64,000 bases of DNA from Nicotiana tabacum (taxonomy: Eukaryota; Streptophyta; Magnoliopsida; Solanales; Solanaceae), in assembly GCF_000715075.1 (NCBI RefSeq), contig NC_134102.1:42851348-42915347 (forward strand), given 5' to 3'. The notes below the pieces were generated by a model. The model made no database searches. It was given only the letters and a program-made list of their open reading frames with translations, and was not told the origin of the DNA. Positions 12,018 to 22,712 of the stretch are shown piece after piece (position 1 is the first letter of the stretch; each line of letters begins with the position of its first letter). The position numbers were made by a program, and so were the translations under genes.

Positions 12018-12457
12018 TGATACGAACGCGAAAGCAAAAATAACAAGAACACAAATAAAAATGAGAAAGATAGAATTTAGCAAAAAACTAATTAGGAAAA
12101 TTGAAGAACACTTGAAATCAAATACAAATACCCTTCAATTTAAATCCTAGTCAACCCTAAACTAAAGGATAACCCTCAAGGGGAAGAATCCCCACAAAAT
12201 CCACCTTAAAGGTTTTCAATCAATAATGGAATTCATCATACACTCACTCAAGGAGTTCATAATATCAATATCAAAATAAGCTAAGTCTAAAATAAGAGCC
12301 TTAATGGCTATTTATACTAGGGAGCTAAATATTACAAGTATAGCCACCAAATGTAATGTAGTCTTTAATTTGTTGAAATTGCACATATAGTCTCCCCGTG
12401 ATGAAAGTAGCCTCCAATTAGAATCCAAATCGCTCGACAGCTATCTAGATTGTATCA
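12018..12457 (-). repeat. E2 3' LTR
   Basis: In plus-strand view it starts TGATACGAACGCGAAAGC and ends TAGATTGTATCA. It is nearly identical by eye to 16862-17302. TGATAC...GTATCA forms a 6-bp terminal inverted repeat. Confidence 0.9.
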
Positions 12458-12470
12458 TTTTCCCTCCCTT
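12458..12470 (-). other. E2 polypurine tract
   Basis: On the minus strand the sequence is AAGGGAGGGAAAA, directly before the 3' LTR start TGATACAATC. This is the priming site for plus-strand DNA synthesis and fixes the element's orientation. Confidence 0.85.
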
Positions 12471-12663
12471 AAAATAAATTTGTCCCCGAATTTGGACCTT
12501 TAAGCAAAAGAAAGGGAGCTTCCATTAGTAAAATTTCAATTTGGACATAAACAAGTGCCTCAAACTAACGAGCAAACCATATGTTAACGGATTTATTGTA
12601 AATCCAAGCATCCAAGCCAATAAGTAAGACAAATCAACCATTCAAACCAAAATCTAATGATAC

Positions 12664-13588
12664 TCATGGACAAAACAAAGCATAAAAGGTAACCAAAAGA
12701 TGAGAATTATCATGAAATACCTCCAATCTACACACCAAGTGTGCCCCAATATAAGAATCATCAAGAAAAGTATTAACTCTCGTAGCTTTATCAAGTCCAA
12801 GCATAAGCATAAACCAAATAAACAAGCCATTCTTGAATTCAAGCCGACATGAAAAATCAAGAATAAGAATGATATGTTCAAACAAAACAAGTTTCTTAGC
12901 TTCGCCAATATTATCATTCAAGAAAGATTTAGCATATTTTTTCTTAAACTCATAACACCAATCCACATGAAAGTTATTAACTTGTTTTAAACACAAAGCA
13001 CTAGTGTAATGGAATAAATTAGCTCTATCAAATATATGAGTGAAAAAAGTTAGAAAGTTTACACCAAGTAAAGAACTTTCTTCTTTTTCAAAAAGTTTAG
13101 CTTCCAAAACAATCTTATTAGTAATCTCAAACGACTTCTTAAAAATGGAACCTTTGATTGGTAAATCCAAATCAAACTAAAAAGATTCCATCTCACAATC
13201 AAACAAGAAAGAATCAAATGGCTTAAAGCTTAAAACTTTACCACTCAATTCACCTTCAAATAAGCAATCATCACCAATTAAAGAATGATCCTCAAAATAG
13301 AAAGCATGAATAATAGGAATCAATGGATCAAACTCAACAAAATCACATAAAAATACAACCTTTCTGCTTTTCTCAACCTCAATCTGATTCTTCATAAGAA
13401 AATAGGTCATTCAAACTATCAAAACAACTAGAATCACTATCTAGTGTATCTTCACAACTCAAAGAATCATTAGAATCAATAAATGTACCCAAACTAACAC
13501 TTGAAAGAATGTCCCTCACTTGAACTCTCTTGTTTTCTCTCTTCTTTCTTTTCAATTTTTTCTTTTCCTTCTTTATTGACTCTCTCAC
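12664..13588 (-). pseudogene. E2 unknown C-terminal coding region in the place of pol
   Basis: On the minus strand a reading frame follows protease. A Lys/Arg-rich part (about 13588-13520, KKEKKKLKRKKRENK) is followed by an acidic Ser/Asp-rich part, then 13410-13177 and 13170-12664 (168 codons, ending in a stop at 12664). A single stop and a frame change separate the parts. The last part is rich in Phe and Leu with motifs such as KSFEITNKIVLEAKLFE. I recognise no domain; RT, RNase H and integrase motifs are absent. It could be a captured plant sequence, an altered remnant, or a region with its own role in a pol-less element. Confidence 0.5.
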
Positions 13589-13648
13589 TCAATTCTTTCA
13601 TATGCCTATAGTCTTCACTCACATGAAACGGAGTCAAAGGAGTAAGGA

Positions 13649-14290
13649 CTATTTTTTTTCATTTTCCTCAAAAGAATATTTATTAGTCATTCCATCATGG
13701 AGAGCATCCTTCTCATATTGCCATGGCCTCTCGAACAATAAATGACATGATTGCATGGGCACTACATCACAAAGAATATCATAAACATACTTTTCAATTT
13801 TGAAACTCTCTAAGACTTGTCTAGTCACTTTAAGTTCACCACATTCATTAAGCCATTGGAGTTTATAAGGATGAATATGTCTTTGAGTCTTCAAGTTCAA
13901 TTTGTCAACTATAGAAACACTAGCAACATTAGCATAACTATCACCATCAATAATCAAAGAACGCACTTGATCTTTAATTTTACACCTTGCATGAAACAAG
14001 TTCTCTCTTTGGGTCATATCTTCCATCACTTGTGCACTCAACACTCTCCTAACAACATACAAAGGTAAATTAGGAGTGTCATATTCTACTTCATCATCAC
14101 ATTCGGCCTCCTCTTCTTCACATGATTCTCTACTTTCTTCCCTTTCATAAGCTTCTTCCATAAAGATTATGGTTCTTCTATTAGGACATTCACCCATTTT
14201 ATAACCATATCCTTGACATTTGTACCACCTATTAGAGTTAGGATTTTGGAAATAAGGTTTAGAATTGTTACCTCCCTCCTTAGCCTCCAC
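13649..14290 (-). pseudogene. E2 zinc-knuckle and protease region
   Basis: The 213-codon open frame starts in the Gag C-terminus. WYKCQGYGYKMGECPNRR (about 14230-14175) is the remains of a CCHC knuckle: the first Cys is Trp and the His is Tyr. After an acidic linker comes SLIIDGDSYANVASVSIVD (about 13960-13905), the retropepsin active site (usually D-G-G-S). It continues with YKLQWLNECGELKVTRQVL and CHLLFERPWQYEKDALHDG, which are conserved in protease domains of chromoviruses. The protease cleaves the polyprotein in active relatives. The lost knuckle residues indicate decay. Confidence 0.8.
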
Positions 14291-15510
14291 CTTTGGTTTG
14301 CCTTTGTCATTTTTGCACTTGGAGTCAACTTTTGGCTTGTTGTCATTTGGAAGAGATTGCCAAATTTCCTTGTTTTTACTCCATGGAGTTTGTAACTTTT
14401 GAATTTGCTCTCTTTGAGTTGCCTCTCTTCTTGGAGTTTATTTTTAATTTTGATAGCCCCTTGGAGTGCCTCATGTATAGTAAAAATTTGTGCAAAGTCA
14501 TTTGGCTAGAGATTTCATGCTTAAGCTCCGCCAAAAATCTAGAAATCATGAGTCTTCAATTATCATCAAGATTAGCTCTAACTCTAGTTGTCTCCAACTC
14601 TTCAATGTAAGCCTCCACATTCTTGTTTCCTTGATTCATGTTGTAAAATTTGGTAAGCAAGTCATTCACATACTCTTCGGGCACAAATCTTGCTCTCATA
14701 ACCACCCTAATAAACCCCCAAGAATCAATAGCAATATCTCCATTTCTATTTCTATCTCATTTCTCTTTCTCCCACCAAGAAGAAGCATAACCAACAAGTT
14801 TAGAAATGGCATGCTTGAACATCTTTGTATCAGATACATTGTTAAGTTCAAACATCCTTTCTATTTGTATTTTCCATTCTAAAAATTCCTCGGGGTCACT
14901 ACTTCCCTTGAAAGTAGGAAGTGAAGTCTTGATGTTATTAAGATCCCGGTCTTCTTCATATTCCCATCTTCTACCATGTTCTTCATTACCAACATTTCCA
15001 TCATAACTATAATCATAAGCATCATTCAAGTTTCTATCTTGATAATTCCTACCATGCCTTCCACCTCTCCCTCTAAAGCCTCCTTGTCCATTCCTTCTAG
15101 GTTGGAGTCTAACCGGTTCATCATATTGCTCGTCATAGTCTAAATCATCATCAAAGTCATTCTGCGGTTGTTGTGGCCTAAGTGATTATTGTTGATGCTT
15201 AACTCTTTCTTGTCTACCTTGTGAAAGTGGACCTTGTCTTCGTACTTGATTGTTATCAACTTGTGGTTGATTGATTAGGCTTGCAATGTGTGGTGCGGTA
15301 GGAGTAGAACTTATTTGTGGTGTTGAACTAGTTCCCACTCCTTGGTTAAGATTAGGTGACAAGCCTTGCCATTGGTTAAGAAGGTTGTCATGTGACTTGA
15401 CCATATATTCCATGTTGTCAACTTTTATAATCAAAGCTTGTAAAGCCTCCAAAATGGTCTCATTAGAGACTCCCTCCTTTGGAGTTGAAGTACCTCAAAT
15501 ATTCAAAGAC
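14291..15510 (-). pseudogene. gag: E2 gag
   Basis: On the minus strand Gag starts near 15510 (MSLNI then an in-frame TGA). It continues with ALQALIIKVDNMEYMVKSH (about 15440), a Gln/Pro-rich stretch, then an Arg/Gly-rich stretch (about 15120-15040). The capsid core follows: LPTFKGSSDPEEFLEWKIQI (about 14920-14860) and GYASSWWEKEK (about 14790-14757). A downstream piece contains the RARFVPEEYVNDLL motif (about 14700-14655) and NVEAYIEELE. These match Gag of Ty3/gypsy chromovirus type. At least five stops interrupt it, for example at 15183 and 14755. Confidence 0.8.
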
Positions 15511-16846
15511 ATAGTACCTACAAACAAAGAAAACAAGTTTAAAAAAATTAAAAGACCTCTACAATTCACTCCCTTAGTGTATCCCTCAAATGTTTCACTC
15601 AAGTTTTTTCACTCGTATATCACTCTTGTGCACTTGGCTTTTAGGCATGCACTCTAAGAATCTCACCACTCAAGCCTTTTTCCACTCTTGGATGAATAAC
15701 CAAAGTTGATATCAAACTCAATCAAGGCACTTTCAAGTGGTTCTTCCAACTTTGGGGGTGAGAATGGAGTTTATGTGACTCAATAAAGAAGCTAAAATAA
15801 CTAACGGACAACGGAAACAAGAAATTAACAACGAAACAAAAAGAGAAAAGCACAAATTAAAAGTAGCATGAAATGAGATTAACGGATCAAATTAACTAGA
15901 TTAACACAAGTAGAACTAATTACTAATGTTAACTAGCCATGGAACACAATATAATGAAAAGGAATTGAAAATAACTAAAATGGCCCAAAACAGAAAGCTG
16001 AAAATTTGCAAAATGCACAGTTGCAGCACACTGTTCATCATCTTCAACCTAGAGCTAGCATTGAATTATTCCCTAAAACCATTTCAAATATACTCCAAAC
16101 AGCCCCAAATTTTAGATTTAGGCTCATCAAGACGTACCCGATCCTTTGCAAGAACACCCACTTGAGACAAATCTCATTTGCGGAAACTCGATTTTATGTA
16201 TATATGTTTTTTACTTTGAAGCTTCGCTTGAGCTGCAATGGCTGTCCAATCCTTCTTCAAGTTTTAGTCAACCAAATCAATAGAGACTCGCATTTTTAGA
16301 CTCAAAAATTAGGCCCAATGAAGGAGTTAAACAAACAGTTAGCTTCACAAATGTTTCGCCGCAACAACGAACTTCAATGATGGAAGTTTTAGCTTTCTCA
16401 TTCAAGTTTTGAGCTATCAGATTAATAGGTATCCTCTAAATGGACTCGTAATTTAGCAGCAACCACTCCAACATAAAGCAACCAATTTCAGCTTCTTTTT
16501 TTTTTTTAAAATACAACTCTTTACTTGAAGAGCACAAACTCACAGATCTGAAAATTTGTGAGCCAAATACTCAAATCAAGTCCGCAGCTTGCACAAGTGC
16601 TTTTTTGTAGTAATAATTCAAACCAGGTATGCAAGTTTCTCACTAGATCTGAGATTTTAGAGAATCACAGCTATGATTTGATTTGCTATAACCCTGCAGC
16701 TCAAATTCGTTCCTCTCAAATCAGTCTTCGAATGCTTGAGTCACAGCTTACGATTCAATCGATTCTTTTTTCCTTTCTTTTTTTTTTGGATATGAAAATT
16801 AGTGCAAATAATCAAAGAATTTATAGAAATAAATCCTTTAACCTTT
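15511..16846 (-). other. E2 5' leader
   Basis: The 1.3-kb stretch between the PBS and gag has no supported coding region. It probably holds the packaging signal and the untranslated leader. Confidence 0.6.
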
Positions 16847-16858
16847 GCTCTGATACCA
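16847..16858 (-). other. E2 primer binding site (initiator Met tRNA type)
   Basis: On the minus strand TGGTATCAGAGC lies three bases after the 5' LTR. This is the classic plant PBS complementary to the 3' end of initiator methionine tRNA. Confidence 0.9.
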
Positions 16859-16861
16859 AGA

Positions 16862-17302
16862 TGATACGAACGCGGAAGAAAAATTAACTAGAACACAAAT
16901 AAAAATGAGAAAGATAGAATTTAACAAAGAACTAATTAGGGAAATTGAAGAACACTTGAAATCAAACATAAATATACTTCAATTTAAATCCTAATCAACC
17001 TTAAACTATAGGATAACCCTCAAGGGGAAGAATTCCCACAAAAGCTACCTTAAAGGTTTCCAATCAACAATGGAATTCATCATAATAATTACTCAAGGAG
17101 TTCATAATCTCAATATCGAAATAAGCTAAGTCTAAAATAAGAGCCTTAATGGCTATTTATACTAGGGAGCTAAATATTACAAGTATAGCCACCAAATGTA
17201 ATGTAGTCTTTAATTTGTTGAAATTGTACATATAGTCGCCCCGTTATGAAAGTTGCCTCTAATTAGAATCCAAATTGCTCGACGGCTATCTAGATTGTAT
17301 CA
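16862..17302 (-). repeat. E2 5' LTR
   Basis: In plus-strand view it starts TGATACGAACGCGGAAG and ends TAGATTGTATCA. It differs from the 3' LTR by scattered substitutions and small indels, which suggests an insertion that is not very recent. Confidence 0.9.
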
Positions 17303-17954
17303 CCAGGATAATATCCCTGGTGGAAACAACGACAAATCACTCCATCTATCCACGGTCGTTATCGTCATCCATGCTGGTGAGCAAAGCATGGTGGCCACGT
17401 TTGCTAAAATTTATGACTCCCTCACGGAAAATCTTGGAGGAGTAGAGATTCATCATGCGAGCGCAGGTGAGCTCCTCCTTCGTCTCCTGGCACAACCGCC
17501 GTAGACAGGCCACCGTTCGCCATACAGAAGGACCCACTTGTGCCAAGCAAACCTCGTATTTGTAGCACAACTCCAAAATCATGGGGTTAATTCCCCCACT
17601 CCCAAGAAAATGCACCCAAAGTAAATGGGTACGTATAAACGTACATGAAGCCCTTCTTAGAGAAGGTTACTCGCTCCACCAGTTCGGGAGCAATGATGTT
17701 CAGATCATGACAATCACAATCCTCGTTCACAATAGAAATGCTGGAAAGGCGGATGGAAGACGGGTATATGCCAACATCCCAAGTGCGAGAACTTGAAGAA
17801 GGGAACTTCTCTTCGAAGTCCTTGGTTGTGTTGAGTCTTTTGGGAATGATGGTGCTCACCGTAGGGGGTCAACATCAACAGTGATTTCTTTGTCTTTGTT
17901 CTCCTTCGAACCCCCACCAGAGAGAAAACCTAAGTTCTTGGAAGAAGAAGTCAT
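17303..17954 (-). pseudogene. E1 antisense gene (aORF), 5' part
   Basis: The start is ATG at 17954 on the minus strand: MTSSSKNLGFLSGGGSKEN. A one-base shift near 17860 moves the frame to 17859-17587, which contains ERVTFSKKGFMYVYTYPFTL. The next frame holds CLAQVGPSVWRTVACLRRL and a region ending WMEWFVVVSTRDII at the E2 insertion site. E3 has the matching pieces GFMYIYTYPFNMDPFTLG and GWMEWFVVIATRNI. The pattern F-x-Y-x-YPF followed by a Q-P/G-S-W stretch resembles plant proteins annotated as putative gypsy-type transposon or retrotransposon Gag-like. This is recognition by eye. E2 and several stops make the gene non-functional. Confidence 0.7.
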
Positions 17955-18295
17955 GATCAACAAAAGGTGATAAGAGTTCTTTAAAGAAGAAGATTAAAAA
18001 AGAGTGAAAGCAGAAAAGAGTTGAATGCAAAGAAGTTGAGAGAGTTTGTAGAACTGTGAAGTATAAAAGAAGAAGAATGAGGCGTATAAGTAAAGGAATA
18101 TGCGGCTAAAATTGTGGCCATGATTACCTCAAGAACCGACGAAAATATTGCTAAATCATGGAGTAATACATGTTTGGGGTATTAAATGCGGAGAGACATA
18201 TTCAAAAGGGTTTAGAAAATTTTTCACCAAGAAAGTAATCTTCACCAACTTCCCGATAACACAAAGATGTGCCACTGGAAAGCAGGGGAACTATA
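17955..18295 (+). other. E1 region between antisense gene start and 3' LTR
   Basis: This non-coding stretch is purine-rich at 17955-18080. It would contain the promoter of the antisense gene on the minus strand; ATACTTCACA-type sequence and a TATA-like TATAAAAG (18062) are visible but unproven. GGAAAGCAGGGGAA (18277-18290) just before the LTR is the likely polypurine tract. Confidence 0.45.
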
Positions 18296-18907
18296 TGTAT
18301 ATGGTAAAATTGGTTCACATTAAATACTTGAATGATAGAATGACACGTGGAGCCGGAGACAGACGAAAGATGAAGCGAGTAAAAATCAAGATTGGGGACA
18401 ACAACTTCGGTTGACACCGGGCAGACCCTGAAGGGAACATTGTTAACGAGGGCAAACAAATATTTTCCACCAGATGACATTCAATGAAGAATATTTCTTA
18501 GTATTAAATACAGAATCCGTTACAGAGGGTTTTGGCATTCATAACCTGTCATTATATATTCATCAATGGCCCCCATTATGGTCATTTAAGATGGGCTTGA
18601 TCCTAGGACTTTGTTCCCTAGGTATAGCTATAAATAGTGACTTCAATAGCCATTGTGACACACGAAAATTCTAACAAACTTATGCTACACATTATTCCAA
18701 GCTAAATAATACTTTATTTTTTGTCTAACAATATTCTTATTGCTGTCTTCGGAAGCCTTGCTCCCGGAACCAAGTTGTTTGCTATTTTATCTCGATTTCA
18801 ACGCTAAATCTTTCATTTATTTAATTTATTGATCCTTTTAGATCAAATCGATTCGTTTGTCTATAAATCACGCTATAAATTTAATTATACCATTTTACGG
18901 GTAAACA
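18296..18907 (+). repeat. E1 3' LTR
   Basis: The LTR is 612 bp, from TGTATATGGTAAAATTGG to GGGTAAACA. The start was chosen by analogy with the E3 LTR (TGTATGTGATATAATTGG at 23940) and by the purine tract in front of it. A TATA box CTATAAATAG is at 18628. Confidence 0.75.
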
Positions 18908-20310
18908 CACATATCTTTGTTAATATACATTACGTAATGATAACTAACTAATCCCCATGGTGCAATTGGATCTTTTTTATTTTATTTTTTCGTGATGTCA
19001 AGGTATGAAAAAGGGGAGGGAAAGAAAGGCTGATAAAAAAAAGTTTTAAACGAATAAAATTCAAGTTGTTAGTAAGTTCCAGATATCAAGTGCAGCCAAA
19101 TCAGGTCGAACCTAATTTGTTGTCTCAATTGAGCTAAATCACATTCACACCTATTGTGTTTCTTGACACCAAGCCTAGCCGAGTTAAATCAAGTGGAATT
19201 CGAGTCAACTCTTAAATGTTGTTCTACACGTTTTCCACCCTGCCTTTAGGAATTATTACACTTTTTAATAAGCAAATTGATGAAGAGAAATATTTTAAAA
19301 AACATCAATTTGAGAGTTGAATATAATTGGGAGGAAAGTGCCGATAAAAATAGAATCTACACCAATAGGTACGATAGCAACTTGAGGGGTGACGACAAAA
19401 AAGCTTAGCTCTTAAGACAAATTTTTATTATAGTTTCCAGCTCGTAAGATGTATTGCTTGCGTGTTTCCAGCTCGTATTATCGTTGCGAATCTTTTATTA
19501 TAAAAGGAAAGAAGATATGATTGTGTTGACGAAAGAGCCGAACGCTGACTGAAAGCACCTTCAAGAATTCGCATTCGGTAAAATCCCCTTTTCTCTTCTC
19601 TCTCTTGAATTATCTCATTATACGAAATGTGAGTTTCTGTTTGAAATACTGATATAGAAGAGGATGTATTTTGGGAATTTCAAGATTTGCAAATTTGAAG
19701 CTCTAATTATGATGGGTTTTTGTGGGATTTAAGGGTTCCCTTTGTAGCTGCACTATACTGGGTCGAAATTTTAAAAATAAAGATTTTTGAAACTTATGGT
19801 ATAACGGTTACGAGTAAAATGAGAATTTTGAAGTTAAATTATGTTTAAATATAGAAATATGTGCGTGACTAAAAAAGAAAGTGATGTTGTAAGTTTACTT
19901 AATGGCTAAGATACAAAAGGGGTTCTACCTAATTTTAGTGAGAATGTCGAAAATGTAAAGGTATAGAATGGATATAAATGATGAGTTAACGGAATTATGG
20001 TATCTTAGTGTAGTTATATAGTCCCGAAAATGAAAAAACATTGTTTGAAAGATAGGAATAGGATGAAAATGAGGCATAATGGTTGTACTGTAAGTGCACA
20101 GAGCTCTGAAAGGCATTTCCCAGTTTGAGAATTACTTGTACTTTCTTGTTTCAGGGTGGTGGGTGAAAATTGAGAGAAATGTATATTTAGGATTCATATT
20201 GACCACCCCAACTAGTTGGGGTTGAGGCGTAGTAGTAGCAGCAGCAGTTGTTGCTTTTAGAGTGGTAGTTCTTGTGACTAATTCTTTTTAGAATAATTTG
20301 TCGATTGTCT
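18908..20310. other. Low-copy flank without supported gene
   Basis: I see no transposon structure here. A pyrimidine-rich stretch (about 19588-19615) after CATTCG|GTAAAATC and an acceptor-like TTTCTTGTTTCAG (20142-20154) could mark a first intron of the candidate gene at 22-24 kb. No coding evidence supports this. Confidence 0.35.
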
Positions 20311-20427
20311 ATGTTGCTCGGATCCTCAAAAAATGCCGGCGCACCTGTGTCATATCCTCCAAAAATGCAGAACTTTTGGAGGATTTGAGACACACCCGGC
20401 GGTATTTTTGAAGGTCCCGAGCAACAT
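20311..20427. mobile_element. Small foldback MITE
   Basis: The 117-bp sequence is almost a full palindrome: ATGTTGCTCGGATCCTCAAA at the left and the complement of it at the right (ending CCCGAGCAACAT). The inner part pairs TCCTCCAAAAATGCAG with TTTTGGAGGATTTG. I recognise this as a common Solanaceae repeat type. The TSD is not clear. Confidence 0.7.
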
Positions 20428-21042
20428 ACTCTATTGTTCTGTTAAGCTTTTGGATGTGATTAGCAAGCTTAGCCTAGGGTGGTCATATAATTGGGAGTGA
20501 TCTATGTGAAGGAAAAGTCCGTTCAGTTGCAGAGGCATCTTTCCCCTGTCTTTTAAGTTTGTTCGTTTTGCAGCTTTAAATTGTAAAAGACTTCACCTGC
20601 CCCTCTTCTGTCTCATATCCAACCTGTTTCGTTTGGCTCTAACAGAGACTGTATATTTGGTGAATGCTCCCACTCCAAATTGGTTTAGTCTTATTCTTGC
20701 CTTCGGTATAGCATTCCACCCATTTCTTCTAAGCACTTATGATGTTACATAACGATCTTCGCCAGCTTTATCACAAGAAGTTATTATATCTAATATGCTT
20801 GCCTACTATTCTTTAGTATGCACTCTAGCTATGTGTTCTAAGTAGCTGGGATGTTATTCCCTCATTATACCGACAGGAAGTTGTTGTTTCAGGATGTTGC
20901 AATTAATGTGGCTGTTAATGCATTTTCCGATTCCTGAATTGAGGTTTTCAAACGGATGGGAATCTTTGTTTATCAACTTGTATTGGTCACAATAGTTGAA
21001 AAGCCAAAATTCATTGATAATATGGATCTGCAGTGCATGTTT

Positions 21043-21237
21043 ATAGACGGCCCGATACTTGTCAAAAAATTTCATCTAGACACTAAACAGGGGTCCAACC
21101 TATTTAACACCTTTTGTCGTTGAAAATGTGTCTATTTAACACATTGGTGACGACATAAGGTGTTCAATATTTCGAACTCGAACCCCTGCTTTAGGTGTCC
21201 AAATTAAAATTTCTGACAAGTTTAGAGGTCCGTCTAT
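21043..21237. mobile_element. 195-bp foldback MITE
   Basis: Left half ATAGACGGCCCGATACTTGT and right half reading TGACAAGTTTAGAGGTCCGTC TAT pair over nearly the whole length. Inner pairs include AACACCTTTTGTCGT with ACGACATAAGGTGTT, and AGGGGTCC with GAACCCCT. There is no coding capacity. The TSD was not identified with confidence. Confidence 0.7.
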
Positions 21238-21843
21238 GTATTCTGCTTTTTTTGGAGGATCATGAGAAGCATTCTTTCTCTGTCTGTTTCACTAGATATT
21301 GGTATATAAACTCTAGGTTTTCTTCTCCTTTTCTTTGTGGAAGATGCCTAGAACTGCATGTGTGGTTGTTTATATATGTAAGCATCAGTTTGGAACCTTT
21401 GTTTCTCTAATTTGGAATACTTCTTGTATTCGGGATTTTTCCCAAATTATCAATAATATTTATACTGTATAAAAGAAAGACAATTTAGCCTCAAGCAGGG
21501 AGGGGGGATATGGTACTCCGGATGCTGGAAATTCTTGGTTTGAAAAGGCAAAGCAAATATTAATCAGCTGATTTAGTTCTTTTCTTTCTTTACTTTGGAC
21601 GGTTTGATTAATTCTTTGAAGTATGGTTTCATATGTGGAAACACAGTCCTCATATGTTCCAAACTGATGATCTCCCTCTTATCTATTTGATCTTTAAGAG
21701 ACTTAATGATATAGGCAAATTCGGGGCCTCTAGCTTCATATTTCTATCCAAACTTTTGCTGCTGTTATAGTAGCCCACCTGTTTTTAACACGTGGACAGC
21801 GGAATAAAGCAATCTGTTTTAGTAAAAAGACATTAGCTTGTAT

Positions 21844-21963
21844 TCATTTCTTTTTTCTTGAGCTGAGGGTCTATCGGAAACAACCTCTCAACCTTCCCAG
21901 GGTAGGGGTAAGGTCTGCGTACACACTACCCTCCCCAGACCCCACTTGTGGGATCCCACTGGG

Positions 21964-21995
<32 letters not shown>
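21844..21995 (+). mobile_element. TS-like / RTE LINE tail insertion with (TTG)n end
   Basis: The 152-bp insertion contains GAGGGTCTATCGGAAACAAC, GGTAGGGGTAAGGTCTGCGT and a terminal (TTG)n run. It is flanked by perfect 14-bp direct repeats ACATTAGCTTGTAT at 21830-21843 and 21996-22009. The sequence matches the 3' part of the tobacco TS SINE as I remember it. It lacks a tRNA-like head, and its start (TTTTTTCTTGAGCTGAGGGTC) resembles the 3' end of the LINE at 1-905. It is therefore either a 5'-truncated SINE or a very short RTE LINE insertion. Confidence 0.8.
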
Positions 21996-22153
21996 ACATT
22001 AGCTTGTATACCAAAAAAGTAAGAGATTGAACGTCAACTGGGGGCATGTAGAAACTAAATATGTAAATTTATGTCTTCCAAGCTGTAACTGTATGCACAT
22101 ATGGAGTTCTGAAAGCTAGTTAACCAGTTTGCAGAAGTTAAACTCCAATAAAT

Positions 22154-22290
22154 CTTTTGCTTGAAAATAAAGAAGGTAGAGAGAGGTAGGCAGGACATTT
22201 GCCCCACAAACTTATCACTGAAACATGGTTTTATAGTTGTCCCTCCTTCATCGAGATTGAACAATGATGCAGTTTATGCTATGCTTTCAA
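22154..22290 (+). other. Possible host exon
   Basis: An open stretch encoding KKVERGRQDICPTNLS and HGFIVVPPSSRLNNDAVYA is less AT-rich than its surroundings. It may be an exon of the gene whose later exon is at 22713. Splice sites are weak (AAATAAAG before it). I do not recognise the protein. Confidence 0.25.
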
Positions 22291-22712
22291 TGTTAATCGT
22301 GGTTATCATATGTAAGTCAGTGATTGTCTACACATTGCTTAATAGTTTGATATTTCTCTTGTTACAGAAACTATGGCTTAGAGGAGTGTCCGTTGTCCAA
22401 AAGTATTAATTGGCAAAAGTTCATTTTTTCCTTGGGGACTATCTCATGTTATGTCTAGTTTATTTTTGTTAATATTTTGAGTCAGAACCTTTTTGGTTTA
22501 GATCATGTTCAGAATGAAAGTGGAAGTGGTATACTAAAAGAAAGTGCCAATATAAAGAAGGAACTTGAAACTAATTTAATATGCTGCTAAACTCTATAAG
22601 TTCTCAGAGTCTTGATTATAGTAATCACCATTGTTGATAAACACGCTTTACTTCGTTCATATTTTAGAATTTATTTCCTTTATATTCTAATTCAATTATC
22701 TAATACATACAG

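Larger units (their letters stand above)
12018..17302 (-). mobile_element. E2: pol-less Gag-protease LTR retrotransposon inserted in E1
   Basis: This 5285-bp element is complete: two LTRs of 440 and 441 bp, an initiator-Met type PBS, a purine tract, and coding sequence on the minus strand. It is flanked by CCGGG (12013-12017) and CCAGG (17303-17307), a 5-bp TSD with one mismatch. It splits the antisense gene of E1, so it is younger than E1. It encodes Gag and an aspartic protease, but no reverse transcriptase, RNase H or integrase motif was found. In their place lies an unrelated reading frame (12664-13588). It must have moved with enzymes from another element. This resembles known terminal-repeat-with-GAG elements, but the additional coding region is not part of that description. 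Confidence 0.85.
906..18907 (+). mobile_element. E1: Ty3/gypsy Tat-lineage LTR retrotransposon, nested and decayed
   Basis: This is a composite element: partial 5' LTR, PBS, gag, protease, reverse transcriptase, RNase H, a second RNase H, integrase, a spacer, an antisense coding region (aORF) and a 3' LTR. Two RNase H regions and an extra ORF beside gag-pol are known traits of the Tat lineage (Ogre, Retand and relatives). Two later insertions sit inside: a solo LTR at 7705-9639 and E2 at 12018-17302. All coding parts carry stops and frameshifts, several of which are Trp to TAG changes. Without the two insertions it is about 10.8 kb. The outer 5' end is lost to the LINE, so no TSD can be checked; the bases after the 3' LTR are CACAT. 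Confidence 0.85.

Noticed and set aside
16847..16858. tRNA-like GCTCTGATACCA
   Set aside because: It is the primer binding site of E2, not a tRNA gene; no cloverleaf surrounds it.
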